Origin: Tetragonia tetragonoides | Taxonomy: Eukaryota; Streptophyta; Magnoliopsida; Caryophyllales; Aizoaceae | Assembly: GCA_038025085.1 (NCBI GenBank) | Contig: CM076141.1 | Location: 16,494,001-16,558,000 of the forward strand | Length of the DNA: 64,000 bases | Direction: 5' to 3' | Shown: positions 45,701-54,171 of the stretch, piece by piece | How the letters are laid out: every line of letters begins with the position of its first letter | Numbering within the stretch: position 1 is the first letter of the stretch | Position numbers and translations under genes: made by a program | Notes under the pieces: generated by a model | The model's input: the letters and a program-made list of their open reading frames with translations, nothing else | What the model was told of the DNA's origin: nothing | Database searches by the model: none

Positions 45701-48253
45701 ATCTCCAACCTCACAATGGAACCAAGGGACTACGTTAAGGACATGGGAGCACTATGGATACGTATGTCTAATGTCTTACATTTTCGAGCTCAAGTGCGCC
45801 TTTACTTTATATATTCGAAATTAATAATAATATATAGATTACACGTAAAGAAATACTTGACAAACACGGAAAAATGATATTTACAAAGGGTGAAAACCCT
45901 AATATATGTCATGTTTTATTAGCATATGTATCTAACATGACATCGTTGTAAGATATTTCTGTTTCCTAGCTAGATCACATAAATATAGGTTAAGAACATG
46001 TCTAGTGGTGATTTCTATTTGTCACGTTAATTCAAAAAATGATTTTTTTTTTTTTTTTGATGGGAAAAAAAATGAATTGTTTTTTCTTAATGCAATTTTA
46101 GAAAATGATGAATATGTTATTGGAAAAAACAATGTAATCATATACTGATTTTTGGTTTATAATGCTGATTTTGTGTATTAAATTTGAGATATATATTTGT
46201 TAAATCGTTTTATTAGACTTCTCTCTTGTGGTGAAAGTTGCTGATACACGTTTTAATTTATTGCAGCTTATAACAACAGTAATCCACAAAGTGGTGGACA
46301 GCCGACAGAAGTGAGAAATTACTTTCAAGTTTATAGAGCTGTTGGCTAATTTATTTTTGACATTTGACATTTCCATATTTTTATAGGATTCAATTCCTAG
46401 TACACCATGGGGTTTGAAAGGAGTATTGGAGCATTTCAAGGAATCATACAACAATCCTCCCATTTATATCCTTGAAAACGGTTATTGTCTCCTAGTTTCA
46501 CTTATTTTCTTGCTTTCTCTTTTGGTACAGTTTAATTTTAAATTCTTCAGTTTAATTATCAAGGGGTACAATTTAATTATTGAAATATTGAGTATAAATT
46601 TATTATATAATTCATTCATGGGCAGGTCAAAGGACAAACAATGATCAAGTAACGGTGAATGACCCACCAAGAGTAGAGTATATAAAAGTTCATATTAGCA
46701 TCTTGCTTGATGCCGTGAGGTAAGATAACTTTGGTACCTTAATACCTTATTTTGAGTGTGTGTATGTGTGTGTGTTTTTAAGGTGGAATTCGGAAACTAA
46801 CATCTATAAAACAGCAAGTTTTATGTGAGATTAATAGCCCTATTTATTTCGTCGTCTTCATGCTGTATTACGTTTCAATCCGTTTCGTTTCGCATTCGCT
46901 ACTTTATTTTGTCGCACATTTTCTTTCATTTTCCACGCCGCGCCGTTCCGCTCTGTTCCACGCCGTGTCGTTCCGTTCCTCACCGTCCCGCACCATTCCG
47001 TTGAAGAGAACATGACCCAACTCACCTTAAATGTTGGAATCACTTACTATGAACCACAACCCTTATTTCATTAAAAAGTTACGATCGATCGTCTCAACAA
47101 AAGTTATGAAAGACCGTCTTGAAGAAGCTTTGTATCTATAAAATCACTAAAAAGAACTTTTAAACCGTTTTCTAAATCGGTACTAATGTCCTAACAAAAT
47201 AATTAACTAAGATCATCTTAATTAGTATGTCTGTCGGTGTTAAACTTATCTGTATTTATGAAAAAGACAATAATATATACTCCATCTGTTTCGAAAAAAC
47301 CTTAACAATTTTTTTTTTTGAATAGCAAATAAACTTTTTTTAGGCAACTTATTGCCAAATCACAAAAAAAAAACTTTAACATTTGTTTTGTGAAGGTCAA
47401 ACTGACCATTGATTTATGAAAAAATATAAGGATTTAGAATATAAAAATACTATGGTTAGATTCATTTTAAATAGCACTCCTGGAGTTTGTATATTCATAT
47501 AAATACAATTATTTAAGGTCAAAGTGGTGCATTGGAGACCGTGCAAAAGTAAATGTTAAGGTTTTTCTAAAACAGATGGAGTATAGCAAACTTAGGCCCT
47601 GTTCTTTTCGTAGTCTCTAGCTATGCTGCATTCCGTTCCGTTCCAATCCATTCTGCTCCGCGTGTCGTTCCATTCCGCATTATGTACTTCATTTTGTCTC
47701 ACATTTTGTTTCATTATTCGTGCCGTTCTGTTTCGTTCCATTCTGTTCCTTTCCTCACCATTCTGCACCATTACGTGGAAGAGATTAGGGCCTTTATACA
47801 AAACTTTTTACGTGATTTAGCAATTAAAATGGCTCCTTTTAAAGTTTGATTTGTTAAACTCGTGGAATGTAATCAAACTCTACATATCCAACAACACAAA
47901 AACTTGTTTAAATCGATCTTACTATAATTTAATAATTAACTCAATCTCTAACACTCCTTAATCTTTTTGTGCAAATGGTCTGCAGGAATGGGTCGAATAC
48001 AAAGGGGTATTTCGTTTGGTCGTTCTTGGACGTGATCGAGTTGTCTGGCAACAAAAGTTTCTTCGGCCTATACTATGTTGATTTCGATGATAAGAATTTA
48101 AGTAGATATCCAAAGTTGTCTCAAAAATGGTATTCAGGATTTTTGAAGGGGAAAAATGTTACCATTGATGATAAAAACAAGGAAGCAAAAAGTGTTCCCA
48201 ACATCCTTAAAATTAGTGCTTTGGATATGGATGAGCAAAACTTGGCAAGTTAA
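25576..48253 (+). CDS. GH1 beta-glucosidase, composite of tandem copies C (exons 1-4) and D (exons 5-13)
   Basis: Exons: 25576-25731, 28984-29047, 32517-32569, 33308-33383 (copy C); 41348-41419, 41522-41609, 42764-43019, 43160-43275, 45544-45761, 46267-46310, 46387-46480, 46626-46719, 47986-48253 (copy D). Junctions are GT-AG. The total of 1599 nt stays in phase and encodes 532 residues, a normal GH1 length. A signal peptide ([19 protein letters not shown]) suggests secretion or vacuolar delivery. Motifs in order: [62 protein letters not shown] (acid/base Glu), [29 protein letters not shown] (nucleophile Glu), WSFLDVIEL. Oddities: SISWPRL instead of SISWSRL, and GDVASNQY where GDVACDQY is usual. 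The real copy C exons 5-6 and copy D exon 4 lie between and are damaged. That splicing skips them is my inference; otherwise these are two pseudogenes. BGLU11-like hydrolase or acyl-glucose-dependent glucosyltransferase. Confidence 0.55.
25912..26020 (+). mobile_element. tRNA-derived SINE in GH1 C intron 1
   Basis: Box A-like TTGGTGAGCTTGGTGC and box B-like GGGTTCAAGTCTC are about 35 bases apart. An A-rich tail (AAAAAAGAAAAATAAAA) follows. Small, non-coding. Confidence 0.7.
26164..27095. mobile_element. Tourist-like element, 932 bp
   Basis: The left end is GGCCTTGTTTGGCAAGC; the reversed right end is GGCCTTGTTTAGAAACAAG. It is flanked by TAA (26161-26163, 27096-27098). An (ATT)n run lies inside at 26337-26391. 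No transposase is recognised. Confidence 0.8.
26337..26391. repeat. (ATT)n microsatellite
   Basis: About 18 ATT units within the Tourist-like element of GH1 C intron 1. Confidence 0.95.
27202..27456. mobile_element. Tourist MITE, GAATCAAA family
   Basis: Ends GGCTCTGTTTGATTACTTAA and, reversed, GGCCCCATTTGATTCACC, with TAA on both sides (27199-27201, 27457-27459). The interior holds repeated CAGTT units and the block GAAAGATCTCAAAGCAT shared with the MITEs at 42021, 49870, 50814 and 51628. 255 bp, non-coding. Confidence 0.88.
27599..28891. mobile_element. Mutator-like element with long TIRs
   Basis: The left end CCCCGAATTACCAAATTGGTCC and the reversed right end CCTCGAATTACCAAATTGGTCA stay alignable for over 200 bases. 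A 10-bp direct repeat AATACCATGA flanks the element (27589-27598, 28892-28901), as expected for MULEs. The interior contains a (CAT)n run (27941-27971) and two short non-homologous frames, possibly captured host DNA (Pack-MULE type). It lies at the 3' end of GH1 C intron 1, about 90 bases before exon 2. Confidence 0.9.
29656..30270. mobile_element. Non-autonomous hAT element, 615 bp
   Basis: The ends are CAGGCCCGGCTCTTGGGG and, reversed, CAGGGCCGTCTCTGAGAT. A perfect 8-bp target duplication ATCATTTC lies at 29648-29655 and 30271-30278. This end sequence and 8-bp duplication are diagnostic of hAT elements. No transposase inside. Confidence 0.92.
30418..30478. repeat. (ATT)n microsatellite
   Basis: About 20 ATT units. 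The opposite strand reads as poly-Asn and is not a gene. Confidence 0.95.
30773..31094. repeat. Pair of 70-bp direct repeats
   Basis: A stretch beginning TACATTGAGTCAAGATGTGG occurs at about 30773 and, apparently without change, at about 31025. The two copies are 252 bases apart. The first lies just outside the 5' end of the Helitron at 29274-30760. The near identity suggests a recent duplication or one element's paired ends. Confidence 0.75.
31170..32470. mobile_element. Long-inverted-repeat (Mutator-like) element in GH1 C intron 2
   Basis: The region around 31195-31370 and the reverse complement of 32275-32460 align over about 180 bases (CAAGTAACCATAACA, TTAATGATAGCCG, CCATTAAAA, CCTTAAGCAAAATA, AAATCATTTTAG). 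The interior carries a TTTGGAC heptamer array and no recognised gene. Exact edges and target duplication were not resolved. Confidence 0.6.
31491..31532. repeat. TTTGGAC heptamer tandem repeat
   Basis: About six perfect units of 7 bases inside the long-inverted-repeat element. Confidence 0.9.
33494..33901 (+). pseudogene. Decayed GH1 copy C exons 5 and 6
   Basis: Exon 5 (33494-33566) is 73 nt instead of 72: one extra base just before the donor shifts the frame (INELLNLR instead of INELIxxG). Exon 6 (33815-33901) is 87 nt instead of 88, with a lost base in the GGFSVGTS region, where the other copies read GGFINRNI or GGFISRNI. Read through exon 5 in frame, exon 6 hits a stop. No copy C exon 7 follows. 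A Helitron end starts 60 bases downstream. Confidence 0.8.
33638..33740. repeat. (AAT)n-GACGTC-(ATT)n perfect hairpin
   Basis: About 15 AAT units, the palindrome GACGTC, then about 16 ATT units in inverse orientation, giving a nearly perfect cruciform of about 100 bases inside intron 5 of copy C. Confidence 0.9.
33960..33992 (-). mobile_element. Helitron 3' terminus
   Basis: On the minus strand the hairpin CCCGTACAACGCACGG is followed by about ten bases and CTAG at 33963-33960, next to A on the plus strand. The body would extend to the right; its 5' TC end was not located. Confidence 0.55.
34206..35009. mobile_element. Small CACTA-type element
   Basis: It starts CACTGCAATAATTAGTCACT. The right end, reversed, reads CTACAACAAATGGTCACTTG, a mutated CACTACAA end. 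Between them are many TGGCCA/GCCACG/CCACGG subterminal modules in both orientations. About 800 bp, non-coding. The last bases and target duplication have decayed. Confidence 0.7.
35010..35762. other. AT-rich stretch without a recognised gene
   Basis: Two diverged direct copies of about 150 bases are visible (near 35230-35390 and 35600-35765; shared ACTTTTCGAT, TTTTTTAGACATGTAG-like and TAATATAACTCC-like blocks). The second abuts the truncated end of the LINE at 35763. No coding motif seen. Confidence 0.4.
36477..36986 (-). pseudogene. LINE AP-endonuclease domain
   Basis: The frame opens [20 protein letters not shown] and shows the exonuclease-endonuclease-phosphatase motifs VLVETW, AIYGSP and LLAGDFNE, with conserved catalytic Asn, Glu and Asp. 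A TAA at 36477-36479 breaks it. Coding then continues in the same sense in the 35763-36467 segment with SKFTWNRGN and LDRGL. This domain nicks target DNA for reverse transcription. Confidence 0.88.
37065..39037 (-). CDS. LINE ORF1 (DUF4283 and CCHC zinc knuckle)
   Basis: The start is taken at [15 protein letters not shown] (about 39037); an upstream ATG at 39151 precedes a less plausible leader. Residues about 120-300 form a DUF4283-type domain ([35 protein letters not shown]). A zinc knuckle [13 protein letters not shown] follows. The long polar C-terminal tail is rich in Asn, Gln and Thr. The main frame ends at 37553, and a frame-shifted extension (37065-37499) continues the polar tail. The protein would bind LINE RNA. 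It is an unusually intact ORF1 of about 495 residues given that the RT is missing. Confidence 0.85.
39389..39880. mobile_element. Mutator-like MITE with long TIRs, 492 bp
   Basis: The left end GGAAAATTTCCACTTTGGTG and the reversed right end GGAAAATTTCCACTTTGGTG are identical for 20 bases and alignable for about 90. A perfect 9-bp target duplication TAGACTAAA lies at 39380-39388 and 39881-39889. Non-coding. It sits inside an older repeat that includes the SINE to its right. Confidence 0.92.
39890..40062 (-). mobile_element. tRNA-derived SINE
   Basis: The minus strand shows box A-like GGTGGTCTAGTGGTT and box B-like GAGTTCGAACTCC at tRNA spacing. The tail region was split by the Mutator-like MITE at 39389-39880. 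Confidence 0.7.
40174..40490. mobile_element. hAT MITE rich in GGGTCGG repeats
   Basis: The ends TAGACCTGGCAAAC and, reversed, TAGAGCTCGCAAAA flank a GGGTCGGGT/CGGATCGG-rich interior. A perfect 8-bp target duplication GTTACAGA lies at 40166-40173 and 40491-40498. 317 bp. Degenerate relatives occupy the promoters of GH1 B and C. The copy D homology to copy E begins at about 40497, right at its edge. Confidence 0.9.
40959..41114 (+). pseudogene. Broken GH1 copy D exon 4 with a partial second copy
   Basis: Copy D exon 4 (40959-41035) has one extra T in the CTAATTACC region and a GC instead of GT donor, and reads SILW where SISW is conserved. At 41091-41114 the last 24 bases of exon 4 occur again (CTCGTGGTCAGGGCTAATAC...), this time followed by an intact GT donor but lacking the first part of the exon. 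Exons 1-3 of copy D are absent. Confidence 0.8.
41643..41926. mobile_element. MITE, 284 bp, TTAA target
   Basis: The left end GGGGTGTTTGGATTGAGATA and the reversed right end GGGGATGTTTGGATTGCGCT. TTAA on both sides (41639-41642, 41927-41930). It lies in GH1 D intron 6 and is non-coding. Confidence 0.85.
42021..42282. mobile_element. Tourist MITE, GAATCAAA family
   Basis: The ends GGCCCCGTTTGATTCACTTG and, reversed, GGCTTTGTTTGATTCACCTT with TAA on both sides (42018-42020, 42283-42285). The CTGAACTGAACTGAACTGA array and the GAGATCTTTCGGATGAT block are the inverse of those in the 27202 copy. Confidence 0.9.
43470..45415 (-). mobile_element. LINE with RNase H domain, 5' truncated, in GH1 D intron 8
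   Basis: Minus-strand pieces run 45370 to 43486: late RT/thumb ([16 protein letters not shown], then [20 protein letters not shown]), zf-RVT ([18 protein letters not shown]) and a C-terminal RNase H-like domain ([15 protein letters not shown]). Most of the RT and everything upstream are missing. Numerous stops. The RNase H tail separates it from the other two LINEs in the window. Confidence 0.85.
43486..45370 (-). pseudogene. LINE RT C-terminus, zf-RVT and RNase H remnants
   Basis: Five broken frames (45116-45370, 44746-44970, 44431-44667, 44130-44330, 43486-43767) lie in order and in more than one phase. The last is an RVT_3-type RNase H segment with the [10 protein letters not shown] motif and a final [10 protein letters not shown], where catalytic Asp positions are expected. 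Not translatable as one protein. Confidence 0.85.
46839..47010. repeat. Degenerate MITE of the GGAACGGAAC family
   Basis: CCGTTCC/CGTTTCG-rich sequence in GH1 D intron 12, resembling the better-preserved elements at 47595-47792 and 55193-55434. Clear ends are missing. Confidence 0.45.
47595..47792. mobile_element. MITE of the GGAACGGAAC family
   Basis: It starts GGCCCTGTTCTTTTCG and ends GAGATTAGGGCC, with TTA to the left (47592-47594) and TTT to the right. The interior has CCGTTCCGTTCC-like repeats, the inverse of those in the 55193 element. Non-coding, in GH1 D intron 12. Confidence 0.7.
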
Positions 48254-49869
48254 TCCAAGAACTCATGTTATCTTCCTTTTGCAGTAGTACTCGAGTTGTT
48301 TAATTATGATGCACAAAGGAGATTTGTGGTAGAATAATCATATCATAATATCTATATATTAGCGGTATTTTCTGACACCATTGGAGGCGTCCACCTAAGC
48401 GAGTCATTGTAATAAAATTTTAAAATAAATATAAAATAGAAATATATATTTTGGTATAGAATATATACTAAAGTTGTACTTTCCTAAATCATTAAAGAAT
48501 AGACTATTAGATTTTAAAAACCATATAACTTTAGTTTCACCACTTAAGAAATTAAATTGCTTACACCATTGGAATGAGTATGAAATATCCTTTAAAATGA
48601 GACTAATTTGTACGTAGTATGTTCTATTGATTTACAACATTAGATGCATCCACCTAAAAAGGTAATCAGTAATTAGCTTGACAAACTGACACAACTAAAG
48701 AGTTGCATGTAAAAATAAGAGAAAAGATATGTATATTAGTTATAAAAATTTTAAAAACAATCTCAAGTTAAAATATAATAAAAAGAGTATGTGTAGAATA
48801 AAGAAATAAACGATGAATCTAAAATGATTTCAGGTCCAATCTTTAACAGAAAACTTTACCATTACCACATTTAATTCTATAACGAAGTTAATATAATTGT
48901 ACGTAATATACTGATCGCCCATGTTATTTCAGGGTTCCAATTTATGTTCCCTTCAACTTTATAATTATTCATGTACTCCCTCCGGACCACAAATAAAATT
49001 ACATTGGACTTTCTGTGTTCTTCAATGTAGTACTTTGACCGCATATAACTTTGAAAAAACAAGCAAGCATTGAAATATGTTTTGCTATTCTAAAGCTTAC
49101 ATCTAAAACTTTTTTACTTTTTGAAAAGTATATGTAGTTATGTATACATTAGACATTTAAACTGATTTTACCATAAAAGAATGATCACATCTTTGGAATG
49201 TTAGTTGTACACTTAATCAACATATGAATATTGACGTACAAATATCAAGCATAGAAAGACTTTGAAACTATTACCTCTTGGATCATGTAACATATGGGAT
49301 GAGTTAATAATAAGAGTTTAAATTAGATAAGATGCCATATAAAATCATAGTAATATTATTATATGGCATTCATGATATTAAATGGATTAAATAAATATTT
49401 ATCCATATATTACTAATAGTCACTACAAGAAAAGTAACATATAGAGGCAATATTTTGAGGCAACCAATTTTATGATGACTCTAATTCGTACTTTTAGAGA
49501 CATGTATTTTATGGTTGCCTCTAAATCTGTTAATTGGGGCAGTCAAAAATCATTTGACTCTAAAAGCTATAAATTGAAGCACGTCATTTATGGATGCCCC
49601 AGATGAATTGTTGCTAAATGGTTAGTGCCTCTAAAGCTTGCCTCTAAAAGTCGCCTCTAATTATGTGCCTCTAAACCCATATCTTTTGAGGCATTTTAAA
49701 CTTGATTGCCACAAATACATGCCCCTAAAGTTAGATGCTTCTAATTGTCGCCTCTGTATGTCTAACTCTAAATTTTTTTCTCTAAATACATGTAATTAGA
49801 TGCAATATATTATTGTCCCAAAATATTAAGTGTTATAAACACATTGATCTGGCCAACTTAATTTCACTT

Positions 49870-50136
49870 AAATTCAGTTTAGTTCAGTTCAATCCAATTC
49901 AGTTCAGTTCACGTGTAACTTTATCACTTAGATAACTTTTTATTCCAAAATAAAATCATGATGATAACAATGTTATCGAACAACTCTCAGTGCATACTCT
50001 CAAATGTGTCCCATGTTGAATATATTTGGACGAATTCTAAATGGTTAACGATCAATTTAAAAAACACAAATTCAGTTCAGCTTAGTTCATTTTATTTTAT
50101 TTCAGTTTTTTTTTCCAGTTGAATCAAACAAAGTAT
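49870..50136. mobile_element. Tourist MITE, GAATCAAA family, degenerate
   Basis: It shares AACTTTATCACTTA, TTTTTATTCC, CATGATGATAA and AAATGGTTAACGATCAA with the 27202 copy and ends GTTGAATCAAACAAAG. Ends are eroded, so edges are approximate. Confidence 0.7.
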
Positions 50137-50459
50137 TAGTTAGTTAAACCTCCTAATCCTTTTTTATCAAGTTTTGTGCGAGACACCCCATGATAAGAAG
50201 GGTCATTTATGTGTTTAGAAAGATGATTAGGGTCACTTTTTATTTTACTCTTTAGTTTTTTTACAGAAGATGGTCACTTTTTATAGAAATAAATGAGCCA
50301 CTTACAATAAACTGTATCACCTATTTGTATCAGAAGTTCCCCCAATTTCATTGTGATGCAGTCTCATACACATGTTTTTTTTCTTTCGTTTTTGAACCTT
50401 TTATTTAAAACAGAATAAAAGAATGAAACTTTTTTTTAAATGAGGGAATACCATTTGTT

Positions 50460-50620
50460 TTTCAAATGTACAAGTCTTGTGTGAGACCAACTCACAAAAA
50501 AAGGGATCACTATTTAGCAATGTAAGGGTCACTTATGGTGACTCGTGAGTCGTGATCCTTATTTCATTGAAAAGTGACCATATCTCACCAAAAGTTATGA
50601 AAATATCGTCTACAAAAGTT
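50460..50620. repeat. Dispersed repeat with TGTGTGAGACC motif
   Basis: CTTGTGTGAGACCAACTCAC, then a GGGATCACTATTTA-like block and GGGTCACTTATG, recur in related form at 39215-39300 with 40060-40150, and at 55060-55185. Class unknown. Confidence 0.5.
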
Positions 50621-50869
50621 TTCTTTGTGTTTGTAAAGAGCTTAATACATATATGTAATTATCATTAAGAGCAGTGTCATATAAACCATATATGAAAGTA
50701 TAAGAGAATTTAGCCTTTTAATGTTGGACCTTATAATAGTGAGTGTTCTTTTCTACTCAATTAAATTGAATTGAATAGTATTATGTGAGAGAAAAAGTAG
50801 ATCACTAAACTAAGACTCCGTTTGATTCAACTAAATTTCATGTAACTGAACTGAACTTAATGACACTTA

Positions 50870-51441
50870 GGCTCGTTTGGTTGGGGTGAAAATAGTTTTC
50901 CTGGAAAACAGTTTTCCCATTTTCCTTTGTTTGGTTTACAATGAGAAGGAAAATGGTTTTCAGGGGGAAAAGCATTTTTACCCATGTAGGTGTAAATGTT
51001 TTCCCTTAAAAATGAAGGGGAAACGGTTTTCCGTTGGTGGGACACTATGTACCCGTAGCACCTAATACTGGACTTGATCATCGGGATTGGTTGTCGGGAC
51101 TTCGGGTCATAAAAACAAACTCGCACCCGACTTGATTGGGCCACGGGCCGAACTTTCGGGCCACTTTCTCAATATTGTTTTTTTCTTCTAATAAGTATAA
51201 TTTTTGACTCCGATATGTGTTTGAGGTGATTTTTTTTTTGAATCCACCTAACTTTTTGAGATTTACGCAACTATGTTAGTAGATTTATTTTTTTTTAAAA
51301 ACATAGTTTTTTAGGAAAATTGTTTTCCGTTGTAACCAAACAACGGAAAATGTGAACGGAAATGCATTTTACACTGAAAATGATTTTCAGCTGAAAATAC
51401 TTTTCAGTTGAAGACGATTTTCCGTCCAACCAAACAGAGCC
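50870..51441. mobile_element. Nested Tourist-like MITE, 572 bp
   Basis: The left end GGCTCGTTTGGTTGGGG and the reversed right end GGCTCTGTTTGGTTGGAC, with TTA on both sides (50867-50869, 51442-51444). The interior is rich in GGAAAA/TTTTCC motifs with a GC-richer centre around 51050-51170. Confidence 0.88.
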
Positions 51442-51486
51442 TTAATTGAACTGAACTTAACTGCCCTGAATTGAACTGAATTAAAT

Positions 51487-51537
<51 letters not shown>
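51487..51537. repeat. (AAT)n microsatellite
   Basis: About 16 AAT units inside the interrupted Tourist element. Confidence 0.95.
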
Positions 51538-51627
51538 CCGAATGAACTGAACTGAACTTAATGACACTGAACTGGAATCAACTGAACTTAATTTAAGTGC
51601 AATTAAGTTGAATCAAACAGAGCCTAA

Positions 51628-51887
51628 GGCTCTAATTGATTCAACTTAATTTTACTTCAATTCAGTCCAATTCATGTGTAACTTTATCACTCATCATTGC
51701 GAAATAAATTAATGATGATAAATTTGTCATCAGAAAGATCTCAAAGCATACTTTTAAATGAGTCTAATATTCAATATTTTTGGACGAATTTTAAATGGTT
51801 AATGATCAAGTTAAAAAAAATACATTCAGTTCAGTTGAACAACTTTTCAGTTCAATTTAGTTTTATCCAGATAAATCAAACGGAGTT
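51628..51887. mobile_element. Tourist MITE, GAATCAAA family
   Basis: The left end GGCTCTAATTGATTCAACTT and the reversed right end AACTCCGTTTGATTTATC, with TAA on both sides (51625-51627, 51888-51890). Direct neighbour of the previous copy, separated only by the shared TAA. Confidence 0.85.
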
Positions 51888-52380
51888 TAAAGTAAACTAT
51901 ATTGAACTTCACTTAATTAAACTGAACTTAACTTAACTTCACTCAATTGAACTAAATTGAACAGAACTATGTATTTTCTGACCGACCAAAAATATAACCC
52001 ATCATCAATATTATTAACGTAGTGCCTTGTATAGGTGTATTAGTGGTGTCTAGTTGTGGTGAAAAAGAGAACTTAAAAAAAAAAAAAAAAAAAAAACCAT
52101 TAGCTAACATCTCCTTCCCTTTTCCCTTTGACGGTGGAAATCCTTCCGCTTTCCCCACTACCTCCATCATCATCTGAACCCAAATTGAGCCCGTAAGCCA
52201 AGCCACAACTTCCAGACCTTAGCAATTAAGGAGGGAAAACAGTTTATTCCCTCTAAAATTTCCCGCAATTCTAGCTTTAATGGCTTACTTGTTGCAATTT
52301 TCGTCCTATAATCCCATATTTGTCTCTCTCATCCTCTATCTTAATTTCTGTACATCTCTAAAGCTATCTGCGTTTATGTG

Positions 52381-54171
52381 ATCGAGTGTGAGAAGATTCA
52401 ATGGTTAGTCAGTGTCACAAAGGTACAACCAGTTCCTTCTCTCTATATCTCTCCTTTCGAAGGATTGTAGTTCACAGGTAATCCATTAAGTTTTGATCGC
52501 CATTTCTAGGGTTAAGAGCCTTTTCAAATTCATCACTTTTCTATCTTAATTTCTGTACATTGTTTTTACTATAATTGTGGACCTCAAATCTGAATGCCCA
52601 AGGTTTCGTCATTGATATTGACGAGGGGCGGCCAAATTGACTGTGTGGGGCATTGAAATCTGGAAATTTTGTTGAATCAATAACCCCAATGTTGATCAAG
52701 GTATGCCTGTTTCCTTTCTGTTTCTTCATTCGACTGTTAATTTCGCAAATTTAGCTTAATTTTCAATGGTTTCTAATTGTAAAGCATATTTTAAAATCCT
52801 GATTCTATTGTTTGATTTACTTGAATCCTGCTGTGTGTTTGTACTTATTGCTAATTCATACTCAGATAACGCAAGTGCTAACATTGCTACGAGAAAGTTG
52901 AACCGGGGCTCAACCTCTTGTATGTTCTCTTTTCTATACGCCTTGCATGTCTAGATATGAAACTCAAGTTCATTCCTAGCGCTCTGTTGTTTAGATTCAA
53001 TTCAATTCAATTCGCGTTACTGTCAAATCTAGGTGCATCTACTGGTCAAATATTGTGAAACAAATTCTGTTTTGATGTTTCTGAAATTCAGAGCTGGTTT
53101 TGCATTATGGTGAATAGTTTTATACTGGTTAAATGTAACTTCTGTTAGTTTCTAAACTTAAATACACAAGATAAATCAGGTTGGTAAGTGGTAAATCAAA
53201 GTGACTCGTTTGGATCATGTTTGTGCGCATTTTTTATTTTTCAAACCGGTTATCAGAGCTCAAAATTAACATTTGATTTTGTACTTTGGAACTTGGAAGT
53301 TGGAGGAAGGTGTTGATTGCTGAGTTGGTTATTGGAGTAGCAAGAGCGTGCAAGTGCTAAGACAATTTAGAATGTGCATCTATTTGGCTTTTGTATTCAA
53401 AGCTCAAAACCTGAATAAACATGCTGTGTTTGTTAAGGGATTTAGAGTGGGTTTTGGTAGGTTAGATGGCTTTGTAAGATTGCTACTAGAAAATGGAGAG
53501 AGCTTCTAAACGAGGGTGCAGTGACTGATTGTCGTTGTTACTGTTAGGGACACTGCTCTCTACTGCTATTGTTTTCTATTGTTGTATGATCCCATTGCCT
53601 GCCGTTGTCATATACACTACTGTCTGTTTCCTGTTTATGTGCTTTAGGCTTGACATAAGTTTTTTTATAGTAGTTATGTGTGGGGCATTTGTGTTTATGG
53701 ATGCGGTGCTCTTTACTTTGGAGTATATTTTGCTGTTTTCTTAGTTTAACTATTGTGCTATACAGTTTAAGCGTAACTTATAGTTTTGTACATGCTAAGA
53801 GTATAACAAATGTTAGTAGTTGTTCTTCTCAAGATCTTGTCAATGGGTCATACTGCTGGAACACAGTTTTGCTCAAGCTGCATATGAAATACTTTTGTGT
53901 AGTATACTTGAATGTAGTTTTTTTAAATGTACATTGTTATACTCTTTGTTTGATTGGAAGGTTGTGTAATAAGAAGAACAGGAAGGTAATGAAGCTTATG
54001 ATGTCATAAGAAAATAATTGTTTGGTGTTTTGACTACTACTTATTTTTGCTTGCAGTTCAAGACAGACAAAGCATGCCCAATCATAAAGGGAGGATATAT
54101 GCAGATGATGAGCGAGGTGCGTGATGAAGCATATGAGTTTAATGATGAGGAACAAGAGCTAGCAAACGAAT
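52381..54171 (+). other. Possible spliced gene carried inside the CACTA element
   Basis: Candidate exons: an ATG near 52400 (MVSQCHKGTTSSFSLYL) running to a CACAG/GTAATCC donor; a block ending GATCAAG/GTATGC near 52700; and a terminal block after TTGCTTGCAG near 54058 that reads FKTDKACPIIKGGYMQMM and then an acidic tail to TGA at 54171. The long T-rich spacers between them look intronic. No family is recognised. It could be the element's own small accessory gene or captured host sequence. Confidence 0.3.

Larger units (their letters stand above)
50814..51624. mobile_element. Tourist MITE, GAATCAAA family, interrupted by another MITE
   Basis: The left end GACTCCGTTTGATTCAACTA and the reversed right end GGCTCTGTTTGATTCAACTT, with TAA on both sides (50811-50813, 51625-51627). 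An (AAT)n run at 51487-51537 and the nested element 50870-51441 enlarge it to 811 bp. Its right TAA is also the left TAA of the next MITE. Confidence 0.85.

Noticed and set aside
46858..47801. Arg/Asn-rich minus-strand frames (GTERNG-type)
   Set aside because: They are translations of the GGAACGGAAC modules of MITEs.
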